DNA from: Labia minor
Lineage: Eukaryota; Arthropoda; Insecta; Dermaptera; Spongiphoridae
Assembly (NCBI GenBank): GCA_963082975.1
Contig: OY720347.1
Location: forward strand, 47,492,655 to 47,556,654
Length of the DNA: 64,000 nt
Reading direction: 5' to 3'
Position numbers and translations under genes: made by a program. The notes beneath the pieces were generated by a model. It had not been told where the DNA came from. It saw only the letters and a program-made list of their open reading frames with translations, and did no database searches. Each line of letters opens with the position of its first letter. Position 1 is the first letter of the stretch. This document shows, in pieces, positions 11,086 to 22,739 of the stretch.

Positions 11086-12060
11086 AAAAGGAAGTATATA
11101 GTCGTAAATGCAGCTCGATTCCGCAATAAAGGTTAGTTTCCAAAAGGAAAATAAAAAAAAAGAAAGAATAAATAGAATCAAAAGTTTCATTACATTAGTC
11201 GTTGATCTTGGATTTAAAGGTTCGTGAAACAAAGAAATGTGTACATGTACTAAAACAGTTTTATTGAAATCCTCCCATACCAAATCTTGACTTCATGATT
11301 CACTAGTGAATGTGATAATAATGTATTGTATAATCAAAACACGTTTATTGTTTATTCTTGAATCTTATATGTTATATATAGAAAAAAATATTATAGTATT
11401 GTAACAGTAGTCTATTCGAAACAAACCAACATTTGTTTTTATACAGAACGTCAATAAATGTAATAAATTTATATTTTATATCTATACATCACATACACAA
11501 AGATTTTCAATCTATCTCTAAACTAATTGTAATTTCTTATACCTATTTTACTACTATCGATACGAAATGGCTTAAAAATTTAAATTTATTATGTGGTTCT
11601 TCCATTATTAACTGGTTTTCTTAAGATATTTTCAAAAAATTTATGTCAACATTTTTGGTTAAAAGAATTCAAAAATTTCTTAGTGAATTTTGGAACAATT
11701 TTTTTTACATCATATAAAATTTAGATTTGCTTTTTTTTAATTATTTTGAAATTTCAAAATATTTAAAATATTAAAAAATGAATATAGGTATAATATTAAT
11801 ATACACAATTTTAATAAATTTTAATTAAAATTCAAAATCTACATATATTTAACAAATAAATCAATAAGATAATTTAAAGACATGGATTAATTAAAAATAT
11901 AATCAGATTAGATTATATGTATAACTTTTTTTTATAGAAAAATGAGAGCTGCTTGGTTCACCAGGAACTCATTTCACCAGGTTCTCTCATCTTCTCGTTC
12001 TTACTAATTACAGTTTATAATCCAATTGTTTGTTTTCAACTAATCTGCATTAGATTTTAA
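11086..12060. other. AT-rich unannotated DNA
   Basis: AT-rich. The ORFs at 11080-11283 (minus) and 11433-11624 (plus) show no domain and have chance-like composition. A slightly more complex patch lies near 11940-11995. Confidence 0.4.
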
Positions 12061-12240
12061 TTAATCAGTGAAACGACGTGAAAATATAGCTGTAGTGGTT
12101 TATACGTTCGCCTGCGTATATTAAAGATCTTAAGCGCAAAATCCCCACCAATTGCCCTAAGCTGGGATGCTCACAACTTATCACAGCAAGACAAAGAAGC
12201 TAAAAATGAAACCTCACTTTAGATAAAAAAAAGTGTAATT
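12061..12240 (+). repeat. tRNA-derived SINE-like element
   Basis: A box-A-like TAGCTGTAGTGG at 12087-12098 is followed by 'ttcgcctgcg' and, about 40 bases later, by a degenerate box-B region AGCGCAAAATCCCC (about 12133-12146). After this comes a tRNA-unrelated body with 'ctgggatgctcacaac', ending near an A-rich stretch with 'gataaaaaaaagtg'. This order (tRNA-like head with RNA polymerase III promoter boxes, body, A-rich tail) is that of a SINE. Box B is poor, so it is probably inactive. I found no second full copy in the window. Confidence 0.5.
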
Positions 12241-12449
12241 ACTATTTAATAAAAAAATGAATTTTAAAGAACATAAAACAAACACATTTATCTAATACCG
12301 CCTTCTCATATATATATATATATATATAGTGCTAGACTTCGTTAGCATAAATTAATTCGATTCAAGGAACCAGAATTAGGGGCAGATAAATTTCCACCTT
12401 TTATATTTTAAACTGTGATAATTTACAGTGCCTACACTATATTGGTTTT
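12241..12449. other. AT-rich DNA with a TA microsatellite
   Basis: A (TA)n tract at about 12309-12329, then moderately complex sequence leading into a mariner fragment. No gene seen. Confidence 0.4.
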
Positions 12450-12560
12450 CAAAAATACTTCACTAAAAATTCAATCAATATTATTCGACAACCACCTTAT
12501 TCTCCAGATTTCGTATCATACGACTTCTAGTTGAGAGATGATACTTAGATATATAAATAA
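12450..12560 (+). mobile_element. Short mariner transposase relic
   Basis: A short stretch translating as (R)QPPYSPDFVSYDF, the D34D region typical of mariner transposases (consensus YSPDLAP-D-F), followed by a stop codon. No terminal repeats were identified on either side. A small decayed fragment. Confidence 0.5.
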
Positions 12561-12760
12561 AAATTATTTATAAAAAAATTTATCCTAATCTACCATAATA
12601 ATAATAACGTTTAAAGTTTTGAAGAACATTTTTGTTTTTGATTTTATTGAATCTTTTTTTATTAAATTAATTTATATATGATTTTAATTTATTTATTTAG
12701 GAATTAAAATCATATATATTTATATATATTGAAAATTGACAGTATAGAACTGATAAAGGT
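12561..12760. other. AT-rich unannotated DNA
   Basis: AT-rich sequence with an inverted 'aattaaaatcatatat' / 'atatgattttaatt' hairpin at about 12675-12720. Nothing else was recognised. Confidence 0.4.
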
Positions 12761-12764
12761 ACTC

Positions 12765-13260
12765 TTTATTTTAAAGGGCTTTATTTTTTACATGCTCTTT
12801 AGCATTTTATTTCACATCTCTCTTTCATCTGGCAATGATCCTCTTTTGTAGATTGATATAAAACAAAAGGAAATGGAAATAGTGACGTTTGCCTTTTTGT
12901 GGGGTAAAACTCCAGTCGATCCAAACGGTTGAACTCCCGATGAGTAATCGAGGAGCTCATTATCTGAGGAACAGCAGGAGATGTCAGGCTACCTTTCTCA
13001 GGTAGAATGAATGACATGAAGCTATAGCGTTGCCGTGGAGAGACGTCTTGCGGATTTACGCCCTGAATCAAGACAGCCACCGCCTGTCAGAAGCAGCGCA
13101 TCGATTATCACCACCACACAAAATGACTTTCCCCACAAAAGAGAGGCACCCAAGTTTTTTTTTTATCTTTTCTTTGCTCTTTCTTTTTCATCGCCCATCC
13201 CACTCAAACCACCAATGGTATTCTTTCAATTGTGCAAATGTCAGATGTGGGATATAATTA
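12765..13260. other. GC-rich island with overlapping open frames; possible exon or conserved element
   Basis: The block, especially 12900-13150, is much richer in G+C than its flanks and has open frames on both strands: a minus-strand 93-codon frame at 12799-13080 and plus-strand frames from 13030 and 13035. None shows a domain that I recognise, and the plus-strand frames run into poly-T/K tracts. It may be an unrecognised exon, a conserved regulatory element inside the putative intron, or a decayed repeat. A donor-like CAG|GTAGAA occurs near 13000. Confidence 0.3.
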
Positions 13261-13429
13261 AGAAAAATAATTTCATTCAGGTAAATTATTTTGGACTTAA
13301 TTTGAAAAGAAGAAAAAATCAACAAGAGAAATTATTTCAAGATAAAAGAACACATTTTTGTTCATTTTTTTTCTTTTTTTACGTCTTGAAAAAAAAAGAA
13401 AAAAAGTCTAGGAATCAAGATTGAAAAAA

Positions 13430-13625
13430 AAGTTTTACTGCCTTAACCCATTAAAGTGGCAGCGAGTCCCATGCAGGTGGGAAACGAAGCGTAGCTTGTC
13501 GCAATTGGAGACATATCGTTAAGAATACGAACGAGATATGGCTGCTAACAAACCGGCCAGCTCCTACACTCGCTTTTATACTACTAAACTGCAAGTATTG
13601 GCAATTTAATTACAACAAAAGGATT
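13430..13625. other. GC-richer unique-looking block
   Basis: About 150 bases of complex sequence ('gtcccatgcaggtgggaaac', 'aaaccggccagctcctacac') without an open frame or repeat termini. It lies 170 bases after the preceding GC island and the two may be one functional unit. Confidence 0.25.
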
Positions 13626-13774
13626 GTGACACCCTTTAGAATAGTCTTTGAAGCTAAAGTAAAAAAAAATATTTTTCAAATACTCTCTTTCCCTTATTTC
13701 TGGACTCCCTATAAAAAAAATAATAATTAACTTATAGCCGGTTCTGTTATTCTATAACTATAATATATGTATAT

Positions 13775-14035
13775 ACTATATCTCTATATAACTAAACGAC
13801 TACGCAATCCTAAACTTCTTCTAAACGGCTTCATGCATCTCAATGGTTCGGGTAGCATTAGAACCGTCATGACCCAAGGATAAGGTATAAGGTTGAAAAT
13901 TTCAAAAAAGTTGATCTGTTCCAAAGTTATAGACAAAAAACCGACCCAAATAAACAACGCTCCATGTGGCGCCTCTGTTGGCTCAGTTAAGAAGTTGACA
14001 TTCAATATAATATTAATAATTCTAGAAATTTTCAT
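13775..14035. repeat. Unclassified complex repeat-like block
   Basis: A moderately GC-rich block with a minus-strand 83-codon frame. The text 'ttccaaagttatagacaaaa' resembles the target-recognition-free body of other short arthropod repeats, but I found no termini and no second copy in the window. The frame shows no domain, so I do not call it a gene. Confidence 0.25.
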
Positions 14036-14254
14036 ACAAAGAATGTTTATAATATTTAAATTTTTATTTTAAGTTCTTCTATAATATTAAAAGTAAAATT
14101 AAATTAAATTGAATATTACTCCTAATTGATTATTATTTTCTAAAACAAAGTAAGTAATATTTTTTATATTTAAATTTATATTTTGAAAAATTGTGCAATT
14201 TGCAAATTTGAGTGAAAACCAAGATCCAAATGAGAGAAAAAATATTCCAATTGA

Positions 14255-14345
14255 ATTAAAATAAATTAAAACCTTTCACATACAGACTTTCATCAAATTA
14301 CTATGTATTACATCGGGGATACAGGAGGAAGAGCCTATTTATTGA
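14255..14345 (+). mobile_element. Truncated Helitron 3'-end relic
   Basis: 'acatacagactttcatcaaa' and 'catcggggatacaggagg' match the sequence just before the Helitron 3' terminus at 27000-27075. The terminal hairpin and CTAG end are missing, so this copy lost its last ~45 bases. Confidence 0.5.
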
Positions 14346-14419
14346 TACTTTACAGGTATTTTCAGCCTATTATTATGATTATTTACAGGTATTTTCATTC
14401 AAGTTAAAATCATTATCAT

Positions 14420-17400
14420 ATTAATTATACATAAGATAAAAACAAGTACATAAATGATGTATGTAACAACAATTCAACAATTAACATTCAAAAGAAACTT
14501 GAATAAAAAAATTAGATTTAAAGTTCTATGTAAGTTTGTTTTAAAATTAAATTTCGATTCAATAAGATTTTAAATATTCAAATCATTAAATTTTTTTCTT
14601 TATTAAAAGTTTGAAAAGATTTATTTAATATAAATGACAATGATATCTAGGATAAAGGACGTGGAGGACTGATAATATGGTATAAACCGAGATAGATAAG
14701 AGGTGGTTAAGGATAGTCACGCGCGCGGTTGGGAGAAAAAACCAAAATCTTTCAAGTTCAGTGGCGGAACTGAGCGAGATGAATAGACATAATATACATA
14801 TTTATTGTAAACAATAAATAAAAAATCACATTTTAAATTATTCAATGTTTTTATTCTATATGATAAAGTAAAAAACTATTGAGAAATGAATTTTATCTAT
14901 TTGATTATTTTTTTTAAATTATTTTTTTTTTAATTTTTATTGATTTTTGTATCCATTCAAGTTAGCCTTCACAATTATTTTAAATTAATTATAAATCTTT
15001 ATTAGTAGTATTTCCTCTTTTTTTTATTCCTTTTATTTTAAATAAATGCATTATATTATTGTACAATTTGTTTTTTACTAGATTTAATAAAATAAGATTA
15101 ATATTAATAATAATATACAGAAAGAAAAGAATAAAAATACTTTAAATGAATTTCGTGTAATAAGTTTTTCTAACTCATTGTAAAAACATTTTATTGTTTT
15201 TTTTTTCTTACTTTTCTCTCATTTTCCATTTCCTTATTATTTGTTTTCTCCCCTATTTTATAAAACTTCGTGAAAACAGAATAAATAGTTGTAAAATATT
15301 AAAAAAAATTAAAAAAAAAATCCATGACAATCATAACAGCTGGTAAATGAATTTTAAATGAAATTTTTATTTAAGAGTAAAATAAGAACAAAGATTTAAA
15401 CAGATTATTTTACCTTCTTTTAAATAAAATTTTTTATAATCTTATTTGAAACAGCTAGCTAGATATTTTATTCCACAAACATAATATTATTATAATATAT
15501 AATTAAATATGTAGTATGAAATATGAACTTTCTTTATTTTCATATATTTTAAAATCTTATTTAGACGCAAAGATAAAAAAATAAATATATATATTTTAAA
15601 TCTTCAAAATACAAGCTTTTGATTAATTTTTAAATTGAATTATTTATAAATGAAAATCACTTGAATAAAAATAAAAAAACAAGTATACTAAATTAAATAT
15701 TTCTATTTATCTGAAAGGAACCTTTATTAATAATGCAAAAACAAATACATTTTTTATTGTAATATTTCATAAAGTATATTGTCTCTAAATAATTGAATAT
15801 ATACATATATACCTAAAGGAAATAATTTAAATATTCTTATATAAAATTAATAAAAATGAAAATATCTATTGCTTCCCCAAATTACACAATCTCAAACAAC
15901 CCAGTTTACATTTTATTTTTATTTTGGTTATATGAATTTGATTAATATATTATAATTTAATTTAAAATTTTATTTGAATATTAAAAGTAATTATTTATAA
16001 TTTGTATAAAATTAGTTATTCTCTTTTTGTTGTAAATTAATATACTTGAGATCCTCTCTCTCATCAATTTATTCCTTTTTCAATCGAATGCAGATGTACA
16101 ATAGCGGCTAGTTACCATTTCTTAATAGCTCTATCTAGAAATGTAATCTCTGTTAATTAATTCTAATTGAATGGAAACCACTCAACTGAGATTGGGTTGT
16201 TACTAACATCAACCAACTCAATAACATTTAAGATTGTTGCCTACTATAAATTACTATTGGAGAATTAACATTGTGACAATATCTAAATATATATCTTGCT
16301 ATTTTAAAATAAATCAAATAAGAAATAAATTCAAAAGAAAACTTAATTATTAAACTACTTCAACGTTGTTTTATATTTTTTCATTTTAATAAATAAATCT
16401 AACTAGATTAAATAAAAAGCCTAAATAAAATATAAGAATCTACATATAATAAATAATACTTCTAAAAAAAGTAATATTAAACTTGGTAAATAATAAAAAA
16501 CAAAACAAATATGCAATACAAAATATAGAACCCGTAGAATTGGAGCAAAATTTCCGGTCTTTTGTTATAAAAAAAAAAAAAAAAAAAACATTGAAAACTC
16601 CTTAAAATCATTGAAAACCATCTTGAACTGATTCTTGTCATGAATTGTTGTTAGAGCATTAAGGGTGAGTCAAGAAAGTAAAAAAAAACTTCTTAAGATT
16701 ATAAAAATATCAAACTTTTTAAAAGCCAAAAACTTATATTTTATTAAAAATAAATCTCTTAATACTTCAGTAATTTTTAGTTAATCCTTTAAAAGAATAA
16801 GAAGGCTACATTTATTAGACTTTAATGATTTTTTTCATATTTGATTAGAATATTAAAATTTGATCACATCTTTAGAATATTAACTATATAAATTACCTCT
16901 CTACATAAAATATAATATATAATCAGACATAAATCAGAATACATTCTATGATAAGTAACATAAAAGAATTAAAGTTATTTTGAAAGAATAATTTAAAAGA
17001 AAAATACTTCTTTATATTGATTATGAAATATATCAAAATGTGTTTTTAAAAGTTTACCAAAACAAACTCAATTACTTTTATTTTATATTATATTTAATCA
17101 ATTGAATTATTTTTATTTGTATTTGCATTGATTTATTTATTTTATTATCATTATATTTAAAATATTATAGGAAGAAGAAAGTACTGTGAACTGAATTTAC
17201 CCAAAATTGTCAGAATAAATTGTTTTAATAATCATTTATTCATTTTATCAATAATTTATTTCTAACGTATAATTTTTTTATTTAACTTTGACTGTGATTT
17301 GTTTGATTTTTGTAAATATTGTTTTTAATTTAAATAAATAAGAAGTAATTATTAAGAGAATTTTTATTAAAAGACCACATTATTTTTGTATAAAATTATT

Positions 17401-19080
17401 TATTAAATTAAAATAATTGTACAACGTTTCAACTGCTTATTCTGCAGTCGTTTTCAAGTAACCGTACGCTTGCTCCGATTCAAGCGGACTGATGCATGTT
17501 GGGACACGTCACCTCTTATAATAAGAAGTAGTTTCTATAAATTCTATAAATAAATTCCTTATAAATTGGATCAGAACCAACTGCAATTATTATCAATTTA
17601 TCCACGCTTGTCTATCAAAATAGTTTTATATCCGATCAATTAATAATTCAATCAAATTAGACCTAATTAAATACTTAGTTCCTGATGATGACGCTGGTTA
17701 TAATTGAATTCTTAGTTGCAGTCAAGTAAATTAAAAAAATCAAAACTTAAAATAAATAAGAATTTGATTCTATAAACGATATTGATTTCATGAATTTGTT
17801 TTTAATATCAAAAATATTTCGCCTCGCTGATGTAGAATGTTTTTGACATATACTAATATATTTATAAATATAAAAATAATAATTTTTTTTTACATTATTA
17901 CATATATGATATATATATATATATAAACACGGAATGTATGACTATTAAAATAAATAACATATAATATTTTATATATATAATAGGTTGAATGAGCAATAAG
18001 TTCTTTAATTTACTTTCATATGATTATAGGTTTGATATTCACCAATCTAGACTAATCGTATTAAAGCACGTCTTTGTGAAGTTTATTTGATCCCATGGGT
18101 CAATACCAGTTCAACTTAAATAAAAGAGTGTGTCTTTTCTTTTAAAGCTCGCTGGAGTGGCATTTTGCACGATACAAGCGGAAAGCGAAGCAAACAAATA
18201 CTAATGAAAATTGCAAATATCATTTTAGTAACAATACCGTCATCCACAAAACGAAAATAATACACTCTCTGGAGCAAAGAATGTTAAGCATTTGGAAAAT
18301 TGAAATTTTTATAGATATGCCTCGCGGAAAGGTAATTGATTTCTCAAACCCTGGTCTTGTTAAACCTCATCCGAAGGAAATTCTCTTTTTTTGAAAGCAC
18401 AACAAGACTCGTTATCCTCGTTCTACGTCCATTTATTTTATTATGTTGATCTCAACTTCTATTGTTGATACACGTTATTACTGTTTTCTATGTTCTTACC
18501 AAACCAATGAACTTTTATTATAATGTCTTATGTATTGCGGCGATCTCTAAAAGAATGAGGATTATTATTTATTCAACGTACATATACTTATTAATATAAT
18601 TAGTTGTTTTTTATCTACCCATTGGTAACAAAATTTATTAAAATCAATATTTGGAAAAACATTTGTTTTCTGCGTTATAATTGTTTTTGTTAAAAAAATG
18701 AAACACTTGAATATATAATATTATTCTAAATCTCATTAACTATGCCCAATTTAATATAAAAATATATAATTAATTAAGATAATATAATTATTTATTTTAA
18801 AATTTATGCCTATATATTTATGTATTGTTTCAATAAAAATTAAAAATTTATTATAAAAAAAATTATTTTAGTTATTTTATTTTAATATTTAGAATATAGA
18901 TATTAATAAATATATATGAAAAATTTTTTTGGAGTTATTTTTACATGTTTTTGTGAGATTTGAGACTCGACATTTTCAGAGGCCACGTTGGTCCATTTTC
19001 AAAAGATTTTTGAGGAGGGAATTTTCGAGATTCTGGATTTTAGTCTAATTTGTCCAAGAGTCGATTTTGGGATTTTTGGT
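14420..19080. other. Long AT-rich intronic DNA
   Basis: About 4.7 kb of AT-rich sequence with few landmarks. More complex patches lie at about 16070-16200, 17420-17515 ('ttctgcagtcgttttc', 'gattcaagcggactgatgca'), 18060-18420 and 18950-19100, without open frames, splice-site pairs or repeat ends I can defend. A poly-A tract sits at 16570-16588. Confidence 0.4.
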
Positions 19081-19144
19081 TGGAAGGGTGGGTAATTACT
19101 GCCTGCGTTCTAAAGAATCCTTGGCACTAGCACTGACACTAACC

Positions 19145-21981
19145 CAGTGATTCCCAAAGTGGGCGTTACCGCCCCCTAGGGGGCGCTGAAGGGTTCAAAG
19201 GGGGCGCTGAGGGTCCATGGGTTCACCTGGGGGTGATGAAGAACTGTAAAGTGGCGGTAAAATCATAAACACAAAAAAAAATATTTAAAAAATTTATTTA
19301 TATATTTCGCTTATAACGCTTTCATTTTCAAAAAAGTTACTAGTTCAATTCTCGCATCCTCCTTCACTTGCATTGATTTATGTCAGGGGGTGGACACGCA
19401 ATGATATTTTTTTGAAACAGCGTTTGGCGCTGCTATGCGGATGCATGCACGAACTAATTGAGAAAAAAACCGGCCGGCCTGGCACCATTTTTAAAATCTA
19501 TTTTGAATGAATGAGAGCGGGAGGAATGAAAAAATTATGAAATTTTTAAGTTAAGTGAAAAATTATTTATTTAAAGCTAAAACAGACATTTCAGAAATAA
19601 ATTTTTTTTTTTTAGAAAATTGCTTAATTGTTGGTCTTATCACAAAATAAATAATTTTTCACTTAAGTGAAAAATTTCATAATTTTCATGGATATAATAA
19701 AAGAATAATGTTGTATGTGGCATATTTATTTGAAAATAGATTATTACAAAATATCATTAACAATAATGATGTTTATCTCATTTGTAAACAAATCCTTTAT
19801 ACATATTTTTCTTTAAACACCTTATATAAAATTTCTGTAAAAATAAAATAATAATAATAATAAAATACAAAAATAAAATTTGCACAATTTTTGAATTAAA
19901 CAATAATGTTAATTTTATTTATAAATTAACCCTTTTCGCATGCATTTTTTTAAATTGTATAAAATTATATAGTATTGAATATTTAAAATACGGGTTTATT
20001 GAATCACCTGTAAATAACACTAATCCAATGTGTCTAATTTGTCAAAAAGTTTTGTCCAACGAGGCTATGAAGCCTTCAAGACTTAAAGAACATTTGAATA
20101 AAATTCATAACGATAAAAAAGATAATAACATATCTTATTTTCAAAAATTAAAGGAAAATTTTATCAAACAGCCAACATTAGCAAAGATTTTTTCAAACTC
20201 AGTCCAGCAAGATACTGATGGTTTGCTTGCATCCTACAATATTTCATTAATGATTGCTAAATCAGGCAAACCTCACACTATTGGTGAGGAACTAATTATG
20301 CCGGCTATCCGTGAAGTAATACGTACTGTGCTACATGTGCCAGTATTTGATATTTATAAGAAAATTTCATTAAGCGATGTTACAGTGCAGAGAAGAATTG
20401 ATGAAATGTCACAAGATGTTGAAGATTCCTTGTGTAACCATTTAAAAACATCTCAGTTTTCTATTCAACTTGATGAATCCACATTGCCTGGAAACGAAGC
20501 TTTGCTTTTAGCATATGTGCGGTTCTCAAAAGAGGAACAAATTTGTCAGGAATTATTATTTGCAAAATATTTGGAAACTGATACAAAAGGAGAATCAATA
20601 TTTAATGCATTGGATGAGTTTTTGAAAGCAAAAGAAATACCTTTGAATAATATCTTATCAGTAGCCACAGATGGGGCCCCAGCAATGGTAGGGCGCTACA
20701 GGGGATTTCTTGCATATTTGAAAGCGAAGGTACCGAATGCATTAACAGTACACTGCATCATTCATCGTCAACATTTAGTTGCAAAAAATTTAAGTACACG
20801 ACTACATAATTCATTACAACATGTAATTAAAGCCATCAATACAATCAAAAGCTCATCGTTGAATGACCGATTATTCAAACAGCTGTGTGTTCAAAACGAC
20901 GAAGAATATTATCGTTTGCTTCTTCATACAGAAGTTCGATGGTTGTCAAAGGGTGCCTGTTTAGATAGGTTTTATAAGCTGTATACCACAATACTAGAGT
21001 TCTTTGAAAATAAAAATGATGCTTTACGGTCGAATTTGATTCAAGCCAAAAGTGATATTGCTTATTTGACCGACTTGTTTCAAAAATTTAATGAAAGCAA
21101 TCTTCAGCTTCAGGGCAATGATCTCAATTTAATAAAAACGAAGTCTGTTATTTCTGCATTTTTGAGAAAACTTCTTTTGTACAAACAAAACTTTGGACGA
21201 GGAGAATTTAGCCAGTTCCCAAATTTATCTGAAGTAGAGAAAAAGGGTGAAGACATACAGTCTTATTGTGAGCACTTGGAAGCCCTTCATTCAGATTTTA
21301 CTAAACGATTTAATGATATTTTGAAAATGACCATACCTGATTGGATTTTCGACCCTTTTTCAAATGCAAACTCAGAAGAATCGCCAAAAATACAAGAAGA
21401 GTTGTTGGAACTAATTTCAAACGAAGAATTAAAATTTAAATTCAAAAGCGGATACCAACATTTCTGGCTACAAAAAGAGATCCCTTCAGTCTATCCTGAA
21501 ATTTGGGCTGTTGTTGAAAAGTATTTAATTGCGTTTCCTTCAACTTATTTAGTGGAACGAGGATTCAGTGCAGTGACCAATCTATTAACAAAAAAAAGAA
21601 ATAGATTGCAAATAGTCGATCGCGGTGATTTGAGATTACTGCTGACCAAAATAGAGCCGAGGATTCCTAAATTGGTAGAAGCACATCAAGTTCATCCTTC
21701 TCACTAAAGTTTTAGTTTATTAAAATTTTTCTGTTTAGTTTTCTATTTTGTATTAAATAAATTGTTTTATATTTTAAAAATTAATAAATAATAAAAATTA
21801 AAATGCTTCTAATTTATACCTTTCTATACTATATCTTACAAAAAAGATAGAACCATAAACACATATGCATGTCTTTTGGCTTACTTGTAATAAAAATTTT
21901 GAAAATATCATTTCAGGGGGGCGCTGGATAATATTTTTCCTGGAAAGGGGGCGGTAGGCCAAAAAAGTTTGGGAACCACTG
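19145..21981 (+). mobile_element. Complete-looking hAT DNA transposon (2.84 kb)
   Basis: Terminal inverted repeats CAGTGATTCCCAAAGT (left) and CAGTGGTTCCCAAACT (reverse complement of right) are flanked by a perfect 8-bp target duplication CACTAACC (19137-19144; 21982-21989). Subterminal GGGGGCGCTG motifs occur at 19179-19188 and 19200-19209, with related GGGGGCGCTGG and GGGGGCGG motifs at the other end; these may bind transposase. An uninterrupted transposase frame occupies most of the + strand. Ends of the CAGNGNTTCCCAAA type with a BED-finger transposase are typical of the SCAND3/ZBED/FAM200-related hAT group. Intact ends, duplication and frame suggest a fairly recent insertion. Confidence 0.9.
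20028..21707 (+). CDS. hAT transposase, BED zinc finger + RNase H-like fold + hATC
   Basis: The predicted protein (559 residues from this ATG) would bind the element ends and catalyse cut-and-paste transposition. The BED-finger ligands are C2, C5, H22 and H27 (MCLICQKV ... LKEHLNKIH). The likely DDE triad is D149 (QLDEST), D215 (SVATDGAPAM) and E510 (STYLVERGFSAV, the hATC block). Also seen are the hAT-specific CxxH at 243-246 and RW at 304-305. The frame is open back to 19830 with no ATG. Codons before this methionine read EYLKYGFIESPVNNTNP, which is the usual start of this family's BED domain. So the ATG at 20028 is probably internal and the real start lies in an upstream exon, perhaps joined at AG 19971-19972. 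No internal stop or frameshift was seen. Confidence 0.88.
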   Translation: MCLICQKVLSNEAMKPSRLKEHLNKIHNDKKDNNISYFQKLKENFIKQPTLAKIFSNSVQQDTDGLLASYNISLMIAKSGKPHTIGEELIMPAIREVIRTVLHVPVFDIYKKISLSDVTVQRRIDEMSQDVEDSLCNHLKTSQFSIQLDESTLPGNEALLLAYVRFSKEEQICQELLFAKYLETDTKGESIFNALDEFLKAKEIPLNNILSVATDGAPAMVGRYRGFLAYLKAKVPNALTVHCIIHRQHLVAKNLSTRLHNSLQHVIKAINTIKSSSLNDRLFKQLCVQNDEEYYRLLLHTEVRWLSKGACLDRFYKLYTTILEFFENKNDALRSNLIQAKSDIAYLTDLFQKFNESNLQLQGNDLNLIKTKSVISAFLRKLLLYKQNFGRGEFSQFPNLSEVEKKGEDIQSYCEHLEALHSDFTKRFNDILKMTIPDWIFDPFSNANSEESPKIQEELLELISNEELKFKFKSGYQHFWLQKEIPSVYPEIWAVVEKYLIAFPSTYLVERGFSAVTNLLTKKRNRLQIVDRGDLRLLLTKIEPRIPKLVEAHQVHPSH

Positions 21982-21989
21982 CACTAACC

Positions 21990-22739
21990 CATGTCTGGCT
22001 TGTACTGAGTTTGCCTAGGACTATTGTATATATAAATATGTATTTAAACATTATTTTATAATATTTTTGTACATAAGGAATAATTCAAAAATAAAAAGAA
22101 GAATAAAAATTAAAAAAAATTAAATTCTTATGATAATAATAATTTTGATGTTATAAATCATACACAAATCTTCAAAGATCCAAAAGACATTAAAAAATAC
22201 GAGTTTAAAGTTGTCAAACTCCTTATATTCCAAATATCAATTGTGTTTTCATTGTATATGTTGGTGAATAATGCTTAATTAAAAAAATAAATAAAAAGGC
22301 TTATAAATAAATTTATTCCTAATAAAATAATTAGAATTTATTGAAATATTATTATATATCCTATTTTTCCAAAAGCATTCAATCTTGCTATTTTAAATAT
22401 TTTATTAATAATAAATTGTTTTGATCGTGCTTAGTAGGATATAAACTAAATAATAATAACCCAGTTTTTTTTATTTGCTAAAAAAATTAAATTAATGTAA
22501 AGTATTCATTACTTTTATTTTTTTGTCTTAATTAATGCCATGATTTAAGAGGTGCATCTGTTTGATTCTAGAGGTGAACGAATTTAGAGGAACAAAGAAA
22601 ATAAAATATTTGTTTATTTTTAAAAATTAAATTTTTCCTTTTTAATTCATTTGTTTTATTTAAACAATTTCAAATTGATCTAGATCCTTTATAAATGAGA
22701 TGAGAAAATAATTTCATTAAATAAATCTTTAAATCTTTC
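21990..22739. other. AT-rich unannotated DNA
   Basis: AT-rich sequence between the hAT transposon and a LINE relic. No gene or repeat end was recognised. Confidence 0.45.

Noticed and set aside
12799..13080. 93-codon minus-strand ORF as a gene
   Set aside because: No recognised domain, equally long frames on the other strand, and no splice or promoter support; kept only as a GC-rich island.
18315..18395. Short frame MPRGKVIDFSNPGLVK as a Tc1-like transposase start
   Set aside because: Only about 25 codons before a stop, and nothing downstream resembles a transposase.
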